A stretch of DNA of 64,000 nucleotides from Clostridia bacterium (GTDB lineage: Bacteria; Bacillota; Clostridia; Oscillospirales; CAG-272). The translations under genes and the position numbers were made by a program. Position 1 is the stretch's first letter. The number at the start of each line of letters is the position of its first letter. The stretch covers positions 36,641 through 100,640 of the forward strand of contig JAGAMD010000006.1 of assembly GCA_017624905.1 (NCBI GenBank), written 5' to 3'. Shown piece after piece: positions 45,869 through 52,935 of the stretch. The notes beneath the pieces are model-generated. The model was not told where the DNA came from and made no database searches. It saw only the letters and a list, made by a program, of their open reading frames with translations.

Positions 45869-47860
45869 ATGGCAAAGGGATATACCGATCAAAGCATATC
45901 ATCACTCAAGGGTGCTGACCGTGTTAGAAAAAGACCTGCCGTAATTTTCGGCTCTGAAGGTCTTGAGGGCTGTCAGCATTCGTTTTTTGAGATTCTTTCA
46001 AACTCGATTGACGAGGCTCGTGAGGGCTACGGAAAAGAAATAACAATAACTGTATATAAGGATAGAACGATCGAGGTTGACGACCATGGTCGTGGTGTTC
46101 CGCTAGACTTCAACCAAAAGGAAGGCAGATATAACTGGGAGCTTGTATATTGTGAGCTTTACGCAGGTGGTAAATATGAAAACAATAGTGCTAAGGGTGC
46201 ATATAAGTTTTCACTAGGTCTTAATGGCTTGGGTGCTTGTGCTACACAGTATTCATCCGAGTTTATGGATGTATATTCATATAAAAATGACTACGTTTCA
46301 GAAATTCACTTTAAAAAGGGCAACCCTGTTTCTACCCTCGTTACAACTCCTTTGGAAGGAAAAGACAGACGTACAGGCACACTTACTCGTTGGCGTCCTG
46401 ACCTAGAGGTGTTTACTGATACCAACATTCCTAAGGAATACTTTTTCGATGTTCTTCATAAACAAGCAATTGTAAATGCAGGACTAAAGCTAATTTTAAG
46501 ACTAGAGGTAGGCACAGGCAGATTTGAAAAGACAGAGTTCCTTTACAAAAATGGTATCTCCGACTATCTAAATGAGCTTACTCTTGAATCCTCAATTACC
46601 GCTCCTGTTTATTGGGAAATGAGCGATAAGGGACGCGACCGCGAGGACAAAGAGGACTATGAATTAAATGCACAAATTTGCTTTTGCGTATCAAATACAA
46701 TCAACGCACTTGAATACTACCACAACTCAAGCTTCCTTGAGCACGGCGGATCACCTGACAAGGCAGTAAAACGTGCATTTTTAACAGAGCTAGATAAATA
46801 CTTGCGTACAAACAACAAGTATTCAAGAAACGAGAGCAAAATTACCTTTGGTGATATTCAAGACTGTCTTGTTTTGATTATCAATAGCTTCTCAACAAAA
46901 ACCTCATACGAAAACCAAACTAAAAAGGCAATAACAAACAAGTTTATCGAGGACTCGCTTTGTGAGTTTATGAGGAAAAAGCTTGAAATCTACTTTGTAG
47001 AAAACAGAGCACAGGCTGAGCTGTTTGCCAATCAAGTGCTTATTAATAAGCGCTCACGTGAAAGAGCTGAAACTGCTCGTCTTGACATCAAGAAAAAGCT
47101 TGCTACCTCAAGCGATATTACAAATAGAGTAGAAAAGTTTGTTTCCTGCCGTTCAAAGGATCCGGATGTCCGTGAGCTCTATATAGTTGAGGGCGACTCA
47201 GCTTTAACATCCTGTAAGCTCGGTCGAGATGCCGAATTCCAAGCAATTATTCCGGTAAGAGGTAAAACTCTAAACTGTCTAAAGAGCTCCTATGATAAGA
47301 TTTTCAAGAGCGACATTATAGTTGACCTACTTAAGGTTATCGGCTGTGGTGTTGAGGTTGAAACCAAGACAAAGGGCAAGGACGGTATGGCTACCTTTGA
47401 TATTAACAATCTAAGATGGCGTAGAATAGTTATCTGCACCGATGCTGACGAGGATGGATTCCAAATTAGAACACTTATTTTAACAATGTTCTATCGTTTG
47501 CTTCCAACACTTATCAAAGAGGGCAAAATCTTTATAGCAGAATCACCTCTATATGAGATTACCACCTCAAAGGACAAGATATATTTTGCATATAACGAGC
47601 CTGAAAAGGCAGATATTCTAGCAAAGCTAGAGGGTGAAAAATATACAATCCAACGTTCAAAGGGACTTGGTGAAAACGAGCCTGATATGATGTGGCAAAC
47701 AACTATGAATCCTGAGACAAGACGTCTCATTCAGGTTGACCCGGCAGACGAAGAGGAAACAAGAATTATCTTTGAAACCTTGCTTGGTGACGACATAGCG
47801 GCAAGAAAAGAGTTTATCGCTGTAAACGGACCAAGATATATGGATCTTGCCGATATATGA
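45869..47860 (+). CDS. Type IIA DNA topoisomerase B subunit (GyrB/ParE family)
   Basis: 663 residues from ATG 45869. GHKL ATPase motifs EILSNSIDEA, DDHGRGVPLD and LGLNGLGACATQ, and Toprim motifs VEGDSA and TDADEDGFQIRTLIL, are intact. The usual KRPGMYIGS loop reads KRPAVIFGS, marking it as a divergent branch and not the housekeeping GyrB. The A subunit (gyrA/parC) normally follows parE, but here tadA follows with a four-base overlap, so the partner must be elsewhere. Calling it GyrB or ParE would be a guess. Confidence 0.85.
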   Translation: MAKGYTDQSISSLKGADRVRKRPAVIFGSEGLEGCQHSFFEILSNSIDEAREGYGKEITITVYKDRTIEVDDHGRGVPLDFNQKEGRYNWELVYCELYAGGKYENNSAKGAYKFSLGLNGLGACATQYSSEFMDVYSYKNDYVSEIHFKKGNPVSTLVTTPLEGKDRRTGTLTRWRPDLEVFTDTNIPKEYFFDVLHKQAIVNAGLKLILRLEVGTGRFEKTEFLYKNGISDYLNELTLESSITAPVYWEMSDKGRDREDKEDYELNAQICFCVSNTINALEYYHNSSFLEHGGSPDKAVKRAFLTELDKYLRTNNKYSRNESKITFGDIQDCLVLIINSFSTKTSYENQTKKAITNKFIEDSLCEFMRKKLEIYFVENRAQAELFANQVLINKRSRERAETARLDIKKKLATSSDITNRVEKFVSCRSKDPDVRELYIVEGDSALTSCKLGRDAEFQAIIPVRGKTLNCLKSSYDKIFKSDIIVDLLKVIGCGVEVETKTKGKDGMATFDINNLRWRRIVICTDADEDGFQIRTLILTMFYRLLPTLIKEGKIFIAESPLYEITTSKDKIYFAYNEPEKADILAKLEGEKYTIQRSKGLGENEPDMMWQTTMNPETRRLIQVDPADEEETRIIFETLLGDDIAARKEFIAVNGPRYMDLADI

Positions 47861-48309
47861 TAGAGTACACACAAGACGAAAAATATATGCTTCTCGCCCT
47901 TGATGAGGCAAAAAAAGCCGAAAGCGAGGACGAGGTGCCTGTCGGTGCGATAGTTGTGCGAAACGGTGAGATTGTAGCAACAGCCTACAACACCCGTGAA
48001 TATGGCAAAAACGCACTCTATCACGCAGAAATCAAGGCAATAGATGAGGCTTGCAAAAAGCTCGGTGGTTGGCGACTTGTTGGCTGTACTATGTATGTCA
48101 CCCTTGAGCCTTGCCCTATGTGTGCAGGCGCTATTGTAAACGCAAGAATAGAAAGAGTAGTCTATGGGGCACCCGACCATAAGGCAGGAGCCTTTGGTAC
48201 AATGCTAAACCTAACCGACTACCCACTTTTTAAGCCGGAAATAGTTAGCGGGGTTCTAAAAGACGACTGCGCAAAAATCCTATCAGATTTCTTCAAGAAA
48301 AAACGATAA
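47857..48309 (+). CDS. tadA: tRNA-specific adenosine deaminase
   Basis: 150 residues. The zinc-deaminase motif HAEIKAIDEA and PCPMCAGAI are complete. TadA converts A34 to inosine in tRNA-Arg(ACG). ATGA overlap with the topoisomerase gene suggests coupled translation. The SRP RNA and dnaX that often follow tadA in Clostridia are not present. Confidence 0.95.
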   Translation: MIEYTQDEKYMLLALDEAKKAESEDEVPVGAIVVRNGEIVATAYNTREYGKNALYHAEIKAIDEACKKLGGWRLVGCTMYVTLEPCPMCAGAIVNARIERVVYGAPDHKAGAFGTMLNLTDYPLFKPEIVSGVLKDDCAKILSDFFKKKR

Positions 48310-48314
48310 AACAA

Positions 48315-48346
48315 CAAAAAACGCGACACAGTGTCGCGCTTTTTTG
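48315..48346 (+). terminator. Terminator after tadA
   Basis: CGCGAC/GTCGCG stem (extendable to CGCGACAC/GTGTCGCG) with flanking A and T runs, beginning six bases after the tadA stop. Confidence 0.88.
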
Positions 48347-48365
48347 CATTTAATAATATAATCAT

Positions 48366-48435
48366 TTGTAGGGGACATTCCTCGTCCGCAGGCTGTATAG
48401 CCAATATTGACAAAGTTCTTTAGATAATGTATAAT
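48366..48435 (+). promoter_or_regulatory. GTAGGGG-type repeat remnant followed by a consensus promoter
   Basis: 48366-48392 (TTGTAGGGGACATTCCTCGT then CCGCAGG) is related to the remnant at 3746. TTGACA (48407-48412), a 17-base spacer and TATAAT (48430-48435) then form a perfect sigma-A promoter for the lipoprotein gene. Confidence 0.75.
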
Positions 48436-48472
48436 AAAATCGAAGAGCAAATATGAAAGGTTGGTATTGGTT

Positions 48473-49330
48473 GTGAAAAAAGTTAAATATGCAGTCTCAA
48501 TAATGTGTTCTTTATTATTGTGTGCCTTGTTGCTTTCCTCTTGCTCAAACTTATCGTACTTGCATTTTAAATATTTTCAAAACAATTCAGTGAATTCAGA
48601 AAAAACTGTTGATACGATAGTTGAGTGCATAAAAACAAAGGATGCCGAGGGCATAAAAGAATTATTTGCAGAAAATGCGTTGTTAGAGGCGAAAAATATA
48701 GATAAATCAATAGAGGATTTGTTTTCATATGTTACAGGCGAAATTATAAGCTATGACGGCGTGATTGGCTCTTTTGGTGCAATACAAGATGGAGAAACTC
48801 TAAAAATAGATTTTACAACTCATAAAATTACTACCACACAAGGTGTTTATAATCTTGAATGTAAAAACGTTGCCCAAAATACTACTAACCATAGAAATGT
48901 TGGTCTTTGGTCAATGTATATAATCAATGAAGAAAATGAAACATACTTTAAGGATGCGGCATATCGTTCTAGTGGAAGCAATGTTACAGGAATAAATGTA
49001 AATGTACCAAGATCGTTTGCGGTATTTAATCTTGATGATTATAAGACAGAACTGGAAATTTATAAATGTAATGATGGTGAAATGACATATTGTCAAGATG
49101 AAAATGAGTTTTATGAGTTTTGCTATGATAAAATAAGAGAAAAGGCAGCGGAGCTTAAATTAGGTTATGACGGATTAGAAGAATACTATGATGAAAACAC
49201 TAACTGTTATCTTGTTATAACAACTCCTTATAACATAGATATTTGTGGTGGAAAGGCATATATGATAATTCAAAGGGAAGATGGAAAAGTATTAGCCTTT
49301 TGGCAGGATGAATATTTCATTCGCCCATAG
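48473..49330 (+). CDS. Lipoprotein of unknown function
   Basis: From GTG 48473 (AAAGG about 12 bases upstream) 285 residues. The N-terminus is a lipoprotein signal: KKVKYAVSIMCSLLLCALLL and the lipobox LSSC. The mature part (VDTIVECIKTKDAEGIKELFAENAL.., a YDGVIGSFGAIQDG stretch, and VFWQDEY-like end) resembles clostridial DUF5104-type lipoproteins as I recall them; this is not certain. TTG codons at 48461 and 48467 are alternative starts. Monocistronic, between its own promoter and terminator; anchored outside the membrane. Confidence 0.75.
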   Translation: MKKVKYAVSIMCSLLLCALLLSSCSNLSYLHFKYFQNNSVNSEKTVDTIVECIKTKDAEGIKELFAENALLEAKNIDKSIEDLFSYVTGEIISYDGVIGSFGAIQDGETLKIDFTTHKITTTQGVYNLECKNVAQNTTNHRNVGLWSMYIINEENETYFKDAAYRSSGSNVTGINVNVPRSFAVFNLDDYKTELEIYKCNDGEMTYCQDENEFYEFCYDKIREKAAELKLGYDGLEEYYDENTNCYLVITTPYNIDICGGKAYMIIQREDGKVLAFWQDEYFIRP

Positions 49331-49370
49331 ATAAGAAGAGGTTTTTATTGGAATTAAGTTAATCATAAAT

Positions 49371-49402
49371 AAAAAATGCGACACTCAGTGTCGCATTTTT
49401 TT
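49371..49402 (+). terminator. Terminator after the lipoprotein gene
   Basis: Perfect AAAAAATGCGACAC/GTGTCGCATTTTTT stem with a TCA loop; it can also end transcripts arriving on the minus strand. Confidence 0.9.
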
Positions 49403-49408
49403 CGTAAT

Positions 49409-49457
49409 TTGCCTTCTCCAGTGGGAGAAGGGGGACCACTTGTGGTGGATGAGGTGT
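49409..49457. repeat. Palindromic element (CTTCTCC/GGGAGAAG then GGGGACCAC/GTGGTGG)
   Basis: Two short hairpins, CTTCTCC-AGT-GGGAGAAG and CCAC-TTGT-GTGG, ending in GATGAGGTG. The arrangement matches the spoVT element at 24776 (GGAGGGGGACCACC...GTGGTGGAGGG). It lies directly next to the relic aminotransferase end. Confidence 0.65.
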
Positions 49458-49641
49458 ACTATTTCTTTAAGCTCTAAACAAACGCCTCAATTTTGGTTAG
49501 AGCTTCCTTTTTTTGGCTCCTTTGTGCAAAGGCACCATTTAGGGCGTACCTTGTGTTGAGCTGTCAGCTTGGCTGACTGAGGGATTGTTACTTCTTTAAA
49601 GATTTAACAAACGCCTCAATTTTGGTTAGTGCCTCTTTTAG
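49458..49641 (-). repeat. Palindromic element between two copies of an aminotransferase 3' end
   Basis: A 24-base identical core (49477-49500 and 49606-49629) sits inside two diverged copies of about 50 bases, both encoding EALTKIEAFV on the minus strand. Between them (about 49513-49586) is GGCTCCTTTGTGCAAAG, the inner block GCACCATTTAGGGCGTACCT, GAGCTGTCAGC/GCTGAC and GAGGGATT. The proximal copy is the gene's present end; the distal one ends early (..FV-stop). Third case of the ttcA/spoVT layout. Confidence 0.82.
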
Positions 49642-50760
49642 GTGCTTAACTGAATAAGCATAAGAAATTCTTGCAAAGCCTTCACCACTTTCACCAAAAG
49701 CAGTGCCGGGAACGATAGCACATTTTTGCTCATAGAGAAGTCTTTCGCAAAACTCCTCACTTGATAGACCAAACGGAGCAATGTTTGGATAAATATAGAA
49801 AGCTCCTTCCGGCTCAAAGCATTCAATGCCTATTTTGCGTAGCCCCTCAAGTATAAACACACGGCGGCGGTTATACTCAGCACGCATCATTTCAACGTCC
49901 TCGTCGCCATTTTTAAGTGCCTCAATAGCTGCAAACTGTGACATTGTTGGAGCACACATAATAGCGAATTGGTGTATTTTCAGCATTTGCTCGCAAAGCT
50001 CATGTGGCGCACAAATATAACCAAGACGCCAGCCTGTCATAGCATAAGCCTTTGAAAATCCACTTGCAATAACTGTTCTTTCACGCATACCATCAATTTC
50101 AGCAATAGAAACGTGGCGCTTTCCATATGTAAGCTCAGCATAAATCTCGTCAGAAAGAACGCAAATGTTAGTATCGCGTATAACATCTGCAATAGCCTCT
50201 AATTCGTCCCTTGTTAAAATAGCACCTGTTGGGTTGTTAGGGAATGGGAGAACTAGCATTTTAGTTTTTGGTGTAATAGCAGCCTTGATTTCCTCAGGTG
50301 TCACCTTAAACTTGTTTTCAAGCTTTGTGTCAATGTGCACAACCTTAGCACCTATCATTTTAGCAATAGGCTCATAGCAAACAAAGGATGGAACAGGTAA
50401 AATAACCTCATCCCCGGGCTCAAGTATAGCACGCATAGCAACGTCAATAGCCTCACTGCCACCAACAGTTACAACTACCTCGTTTTTAGGGCAGTATTCA
50501 AGATTAAATCTGCGTTTTAGATACCTTGTAATCTCAGTACGTAAATCAGTCATACCGGCATTTGAGGTGTAGTATGTCTTGCCCTTTTCAAGGCTCTCAA
50601 TAGCCGCCTCACGTATATGCCAAGGAGTAATAAAATCAGGTTGTCCAACCGTTAGTGAAATAACATCGTCCATCTCGGAAAGAAGATCGAAAAACTTTCG
50701 TATTCCCGATGGCTTGATTTCACAAACAGTCTTCGACAACATTTTGCCGTAATCTATCAT
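49588..50760 (-). CDS. Class I/II PLP aminotransferase (aspartate-type)
   Basis: 390 residues with the PLP Lys in SGFSKAYAMTGWRLGY (about residue 237), LPFPNNPTGAIL and CVLSDEIYAELTYG. It is in the aspartate/aromatic/branched-chain aminotransferase group; exact substrate is not clear from sequence. Its start overlaps the upstream Lrp gene by four bases (ATGA on the minus strand), so the regulator and enzyme are co-expressed, a common pair in Clostridia. Its 3' end has been duplicated around a repeat element. Confidence 0.9.
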   Translation of the reverse strand: MIDYGKMLSKTVCEIKPSGIRKFFDLLSEMDDVISLTVGQPDFITPWHIREAAIESLEKGKTYYTSNAGMTDLRTEITRYLKRRFNLEYCPKNEVVVTVGGSEAIDVAMRAILEPGDEVILPVPSFVCYEPIAKMIGAKVVHIDTKLENKFKVTPEEIKAAITPKTKMLVLPFPNNPTGAILTRDELEAIADVIRDTNICVLSDEIYAELTYGKRHVSIAEIDGMRERTVIASGFSKAYAMTGWRLGYICAPHELCEQMLKIHQFAIMCAPTMSQFAAIEALKNGDEDVEMMRAEYNRRRVFILEGLRKIGIECFEPEGAFYIYPNIAPFGLSSEEFCERLLYEQKCAIVPGTAFGESGEGFARISYAYSVKHLKEALTKIEAFVKSLKK

Positions 50761-51239
50761 ATAAGTAAATTTCCTCTTTCGTCAACCTCACAGCTACCGT
50801 AAATAACGCCCTTGTCCTTGTATTTGCGTAGAACAAAGTGAGTAGCAGTAGCAGTTACTGATTCAATAGGAGCAAGCTTCTGTGCAACAAAGTAAGCAAC
50901 CTCACGCATTGTCTTGCCCTCGATAATAAGAGCGAGGTCAAAGCCACCACTTGACATAAGGTAAAGTGATTGCACCTCAGGGTAGTTGTATATCTTTTCG
51001 GCGATCTTGTCAAAGCCACGATCTCTTTGCGGGAGTACCTTGACCTCGATAATAGCACTTACATATTCACGCTCGGTCTTGTCCCAGTCAATAAGAGTCT
51101 TGTAGCCAAGAATAACGCCGTCCTTTTCATACTTTTTGATAGCATCCTTAATTTCGCCAACCTCTTTTGAAAGCATAAGAGCAATTTGCTCAGGTGTTAA
51201 GGTTGCATCATCCTCTAAAAGCTTTAAAATCTTTTCCAT
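50757..51239 (-). CDS. Lrp/AsnC-family transcription regulator
   Basis: 160 residues: an N-terminal helix-turn-helix (about 1-60, LLEDDATLTPEQIALMLSKE) and a RAM-type ligand-binding domain (about 70-150: VLPQRDRGFDKIAEKIYNYP, LYLMSSGGFDLALIIEG). It likely senses an amino acid and regulates its own operon with the aminotransferase. The ATG is preceded by AGAGGTGAA. AAs bound are unknown. Confidence 0.9.
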   Translation of the reverse strand: MEKILKLLEDDATLTPEQIALMLSKEVGEIKDAIKKYEKDGVILGYKTLIDWDKTEREYVSAIIEVKVLPQRDRGFDKIAEKIYNYPEVQSLYLMSSGGFDLALIIEGKTMREVAYFVAQKLAPIESVTATATHFVLRKYKDKGVIYGSCEVDERGNLLI

Positions 51240-51714
51240 AATTCACCTCTAAAAGTAAAAGATAAATTTATAATAGCATAAAAATTAGCTTATGTCAATT
51301 ATTTATGAAAATAATAAAAATTCTGTTTCTGTCATTCTAAGCCACAAATGTCATTCCGACCGAAGGGAAAATAGAGCAAACTTCGATTGCCTAATTTGCA
51401 AAAGTCGCACACAGGGTGCTGTTTTTTTGGCTTTTTCTTGTACTGCTTATATTCTTGTGCAAAAGCTACAAAACTCACATTTTGTTTTTGTACAAAATGC
51501 CAATTGCCGAAAAAGTCAAAAATGTTATAATACATACGTGAAGTTATATATCCAAACAGTAAGGTGAAAGAAAATTGGCTAGAAGAAAAAGGTGAATAAT
51601 GAGCCTCCATCAGAGAGTGAGGTGGAAGTTGACAAAGCCACGAGCAGAGTTAAATCGATCGATTCCACGCCAAAAGAAAGAAAAAGAGACACAATGAATG
51701 TGTCTCTTTTTCTT
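51240..51714. other. Gene-poor host flank of the prophage with repeat remnants
   Basis: No convincing gene. Holds a GTCATTCT-type remnant (51332-51365), GTCGCACACAGGGTGC and TTTTTTTGGCTTTTT segments, a possible promoter TTGCCG-N16-TATAAT (51504-51531), a ribosome-site-led mini-frame of 11 codons (GTG 51567), a truncated palindromic element (GCCTCCATCAGAGAGTGAGG, about 51604) and finally the terminator of the tRNA gene. Open frames on both strands here are short and low-complexity. Confidence 0.6.
51683..51709 (-). terminator. Terminator of the interrupted tRNA gene
   Basis: Perfect stem AAAGAGACAC/GTGTCTCTTT with a seven-base loop and T run on the minus strand, starting five bases past the CCA of the tRNA 3' end. 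It shows the original host gene was transcribed on the minus strand. Confidence 0.8.
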
Positions 51715-51734
51715 TGGCGGAGAATCAGAGATTT
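51715..51734 (-). other. Prophage attachment site: 3' end of a tRNA gene (probably tRNA-Ser)
   Basis: On the minus strand the 20 bases read AAATCTCTGATTCTCCGCCA. This is part of a T loop, the T-stem strand CTCTG, acceptor strand ATTCTCC, discriminator G and CCA. GGAGAAT...ATTCTCC with G73 fits tRNA-Ser. Nothing 5' of it forms the rest of a tRNA: similarity stops at base 51735, where phage DNA begins. This is the expected copy of an attachment core left at the prophage end that lost the tRNA body; the intact gene should be at the other end. Confidence 0.75.
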
Positions 51735-51783
51735 AATTTTGTGTATAAAAAGCCTGTTTTAGGTTCGTTTTGACTATAAAACA

Positions 51784-51858
51784 ACGCAAAAATGGTAAAA
51801 AAACGCATAAAAACGCAAGTAAAATTATTGTTTTGTGACTAATTTTGTGACTAATTTT
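51784..51858. repeat. Short direct repeats next to the attachment site
   Basis: AACGCA occurs three times (about 51783, 51802, 51812) and TTTTGTGACTAA twice in tandem (51831-51842 and 51843-51854). Repeats at this distance from an attachment core are typical of integrase arm sites. Read on the minus strand the tandem repeat could also encode LVTKLVTKQ-stop, like the end of some tyrosine recombinases, but a stop lies two codons upstream. Confidence 0.45.
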
Positions 51859-51879
51859 TAAAATGTAATAGTATATTAA

Positions 51880-51905
51880 GAGTCGTCGTGGGGACGGCTC
51901 TTTTT
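51880..51905 (+). terminator. Terminator-like hairpin upstream of the phage packaging genes
   Basis: GAGTCGTC/GACGGCTC stem (one G-T pair) with a five-base loop and five T, insulating the phage late genes from reading out of the host side. Confidence 0.65.
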
Positions 51906-52051
51906 CTTTATAACGCGTGTCTACGCGTGAATATTACGCGAGTTAATATAGTATAGTGGTATGCGAATTGGAAGGCACTAAATATGCCAACAAGTCGGCA
52001 ATCTTTTTTTGAAAATCTGTGTTATGATGGAATAAGAGAGGAGGGCTGAAA

Positions 52052-52594
52052 ATGAGTGCTAAAGTGAAAAAAACAAGAAAAAAGACAGCTAGCAATTCAA
52101 AGGGCAGAGGCGTAAAGATTGACGAAAGCATCAAGGCCAAGGCGCAGGTGATGCTAGCAATGGGAAATACTGTTTCCTTTGTGTGTGATGAATTGAGTCT
52201 TAAGGAATCAACTGTGCGCACTTGGCAAAAGGCCCTTCAAAATGATGAGAAGTTCGCTGAATTTCGCACCAATATTTTAAATAAGAGGCATAACGAGTAT
52301 TTATTAAAGGCTTTAGAGGCAGAGGGCACAGCTCTTGATATTTTGGTTAAGAAGCTTGAAACGGCGAAATTTTGCGAGGAAAAACGTGGCGAGCTTGTTG
52401 ACAGGGTTCTCAAAAGTCAAGAGGGCTCCGGGATTAGTGGCGAAGAGCTGAAAAAGATGGTTGCGATTCTGTTGCCGGAGGCTTTAGGAGATATAACAAG
52501 AACCTTTGCTGTTCTTACAGAGAAGGTGGCACTTATGAGTGGCAAACCGACAGCTAACCTTGAGGTAAAGTATAAGAAATTTGAGGATATGTAA
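52052..52594 (+). CDS. Phage terminase small subunit (probable)
   Basis: 180 residues with a basic start (AKVKKTRKKTASNSKGRG) and a helix-turn-helix (SFVCDELSLKESTVRTWQ, about residues 48-65) followed by long helices. Small terminases recognise packaging-start DNA. Strong ribosome site GAGGAGGG. Its stop overlaps the next start (TAATG). The call rests on the DNA-binding fold and the position just before the large terminase; sequence alone would only say HTH protein. Confidence 0.75.
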   Translation: MSAKVKKTRKKTASNSKGRGVKIDESIKAKAQVMLAMGNTVSFVCDELSLKESTVRTWQKALQNDEKFAEFRTNILNKRHNEYLLKALEAEGTALDILVKKLETAKFCEEKRGELVDRVLKSQEGSGISGEELKKMVAILLPEALGDITRTFAVLTEKVALMSGKPTANLEVKYKKFEDM

Positions 52595-52935
52595 TGAAAT
52601 TAAAGGCTTTTATAAAAGGACTTTTAGGAAAAGGCGAAAAAATAACGCTTTGGAAATACAACTCAAACGGAAAACGAGTAAAAATATGGAACGGCGTTGC
52701 TTTTTGTTTGCCTAAATCACTCTTGAAAGAAAAGGTGCAAAAAATACTTAGCTTTTCTTGCATTGAAATTAACAAAAGGCACGAACGCGCTTGTACCCTA
52801 AATATTGTTTTAAAAGGCGAAATCAAGGTTAAATGTGATACTTGTGCCAAAAAGGAAAACAAAGAGTGCTTGCTTTATGGTGAATGCCACCATTTGAGGC
52901 TAAGGCCTATGTGGGAGTATAAGAATGCGCTATAA
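52594..52935 (+). CDS. Small Cys-rich phage protein, unknown
   Basis: 113 residues, basic, with a C-terminal Cys cluster CDTCAKKENKECLLYGEC that could bind zinc. It overlaps both neighbours (TAATG at its start, 11 bases into the large terminase), so it is translated with the packaging genes. I do not recognise it; a packaging accessory role is only suggested by position. Confidence 0.6.
   Translation: MKLKAFIKGLLGKGEKITLWKYNSNGKRVKIWNGVAFCLPKSLLKEKVQKILSFSCIEINKRHERACTLNIVLKGEIKVKCDTCAKKENKECLLYGECHHLRLRPMWEYKNAL

Noticed and set aside
48310-48460. SRP RNA after tadA
   Set aside because: This is a common position for it in Clostridia, but the stretch holds only a terminator, a repeat remnant and a promoter. 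No GGAA-tetraloop hairpin of SRP RNA is present.
51332-51610. Minus-strand open frame of 92 codons
   Set aside because: It runs through repeat remnants, has a skewed composition and no ribosome site; it is an artefact of intergenic sequence.
51735-52051. Integrase gene at the left prophage end
   Set aside because: No frame longer than a few dozen codons exists here; only a possible terminal peptide LVTKLVTKQ, cut by an upstream stop.
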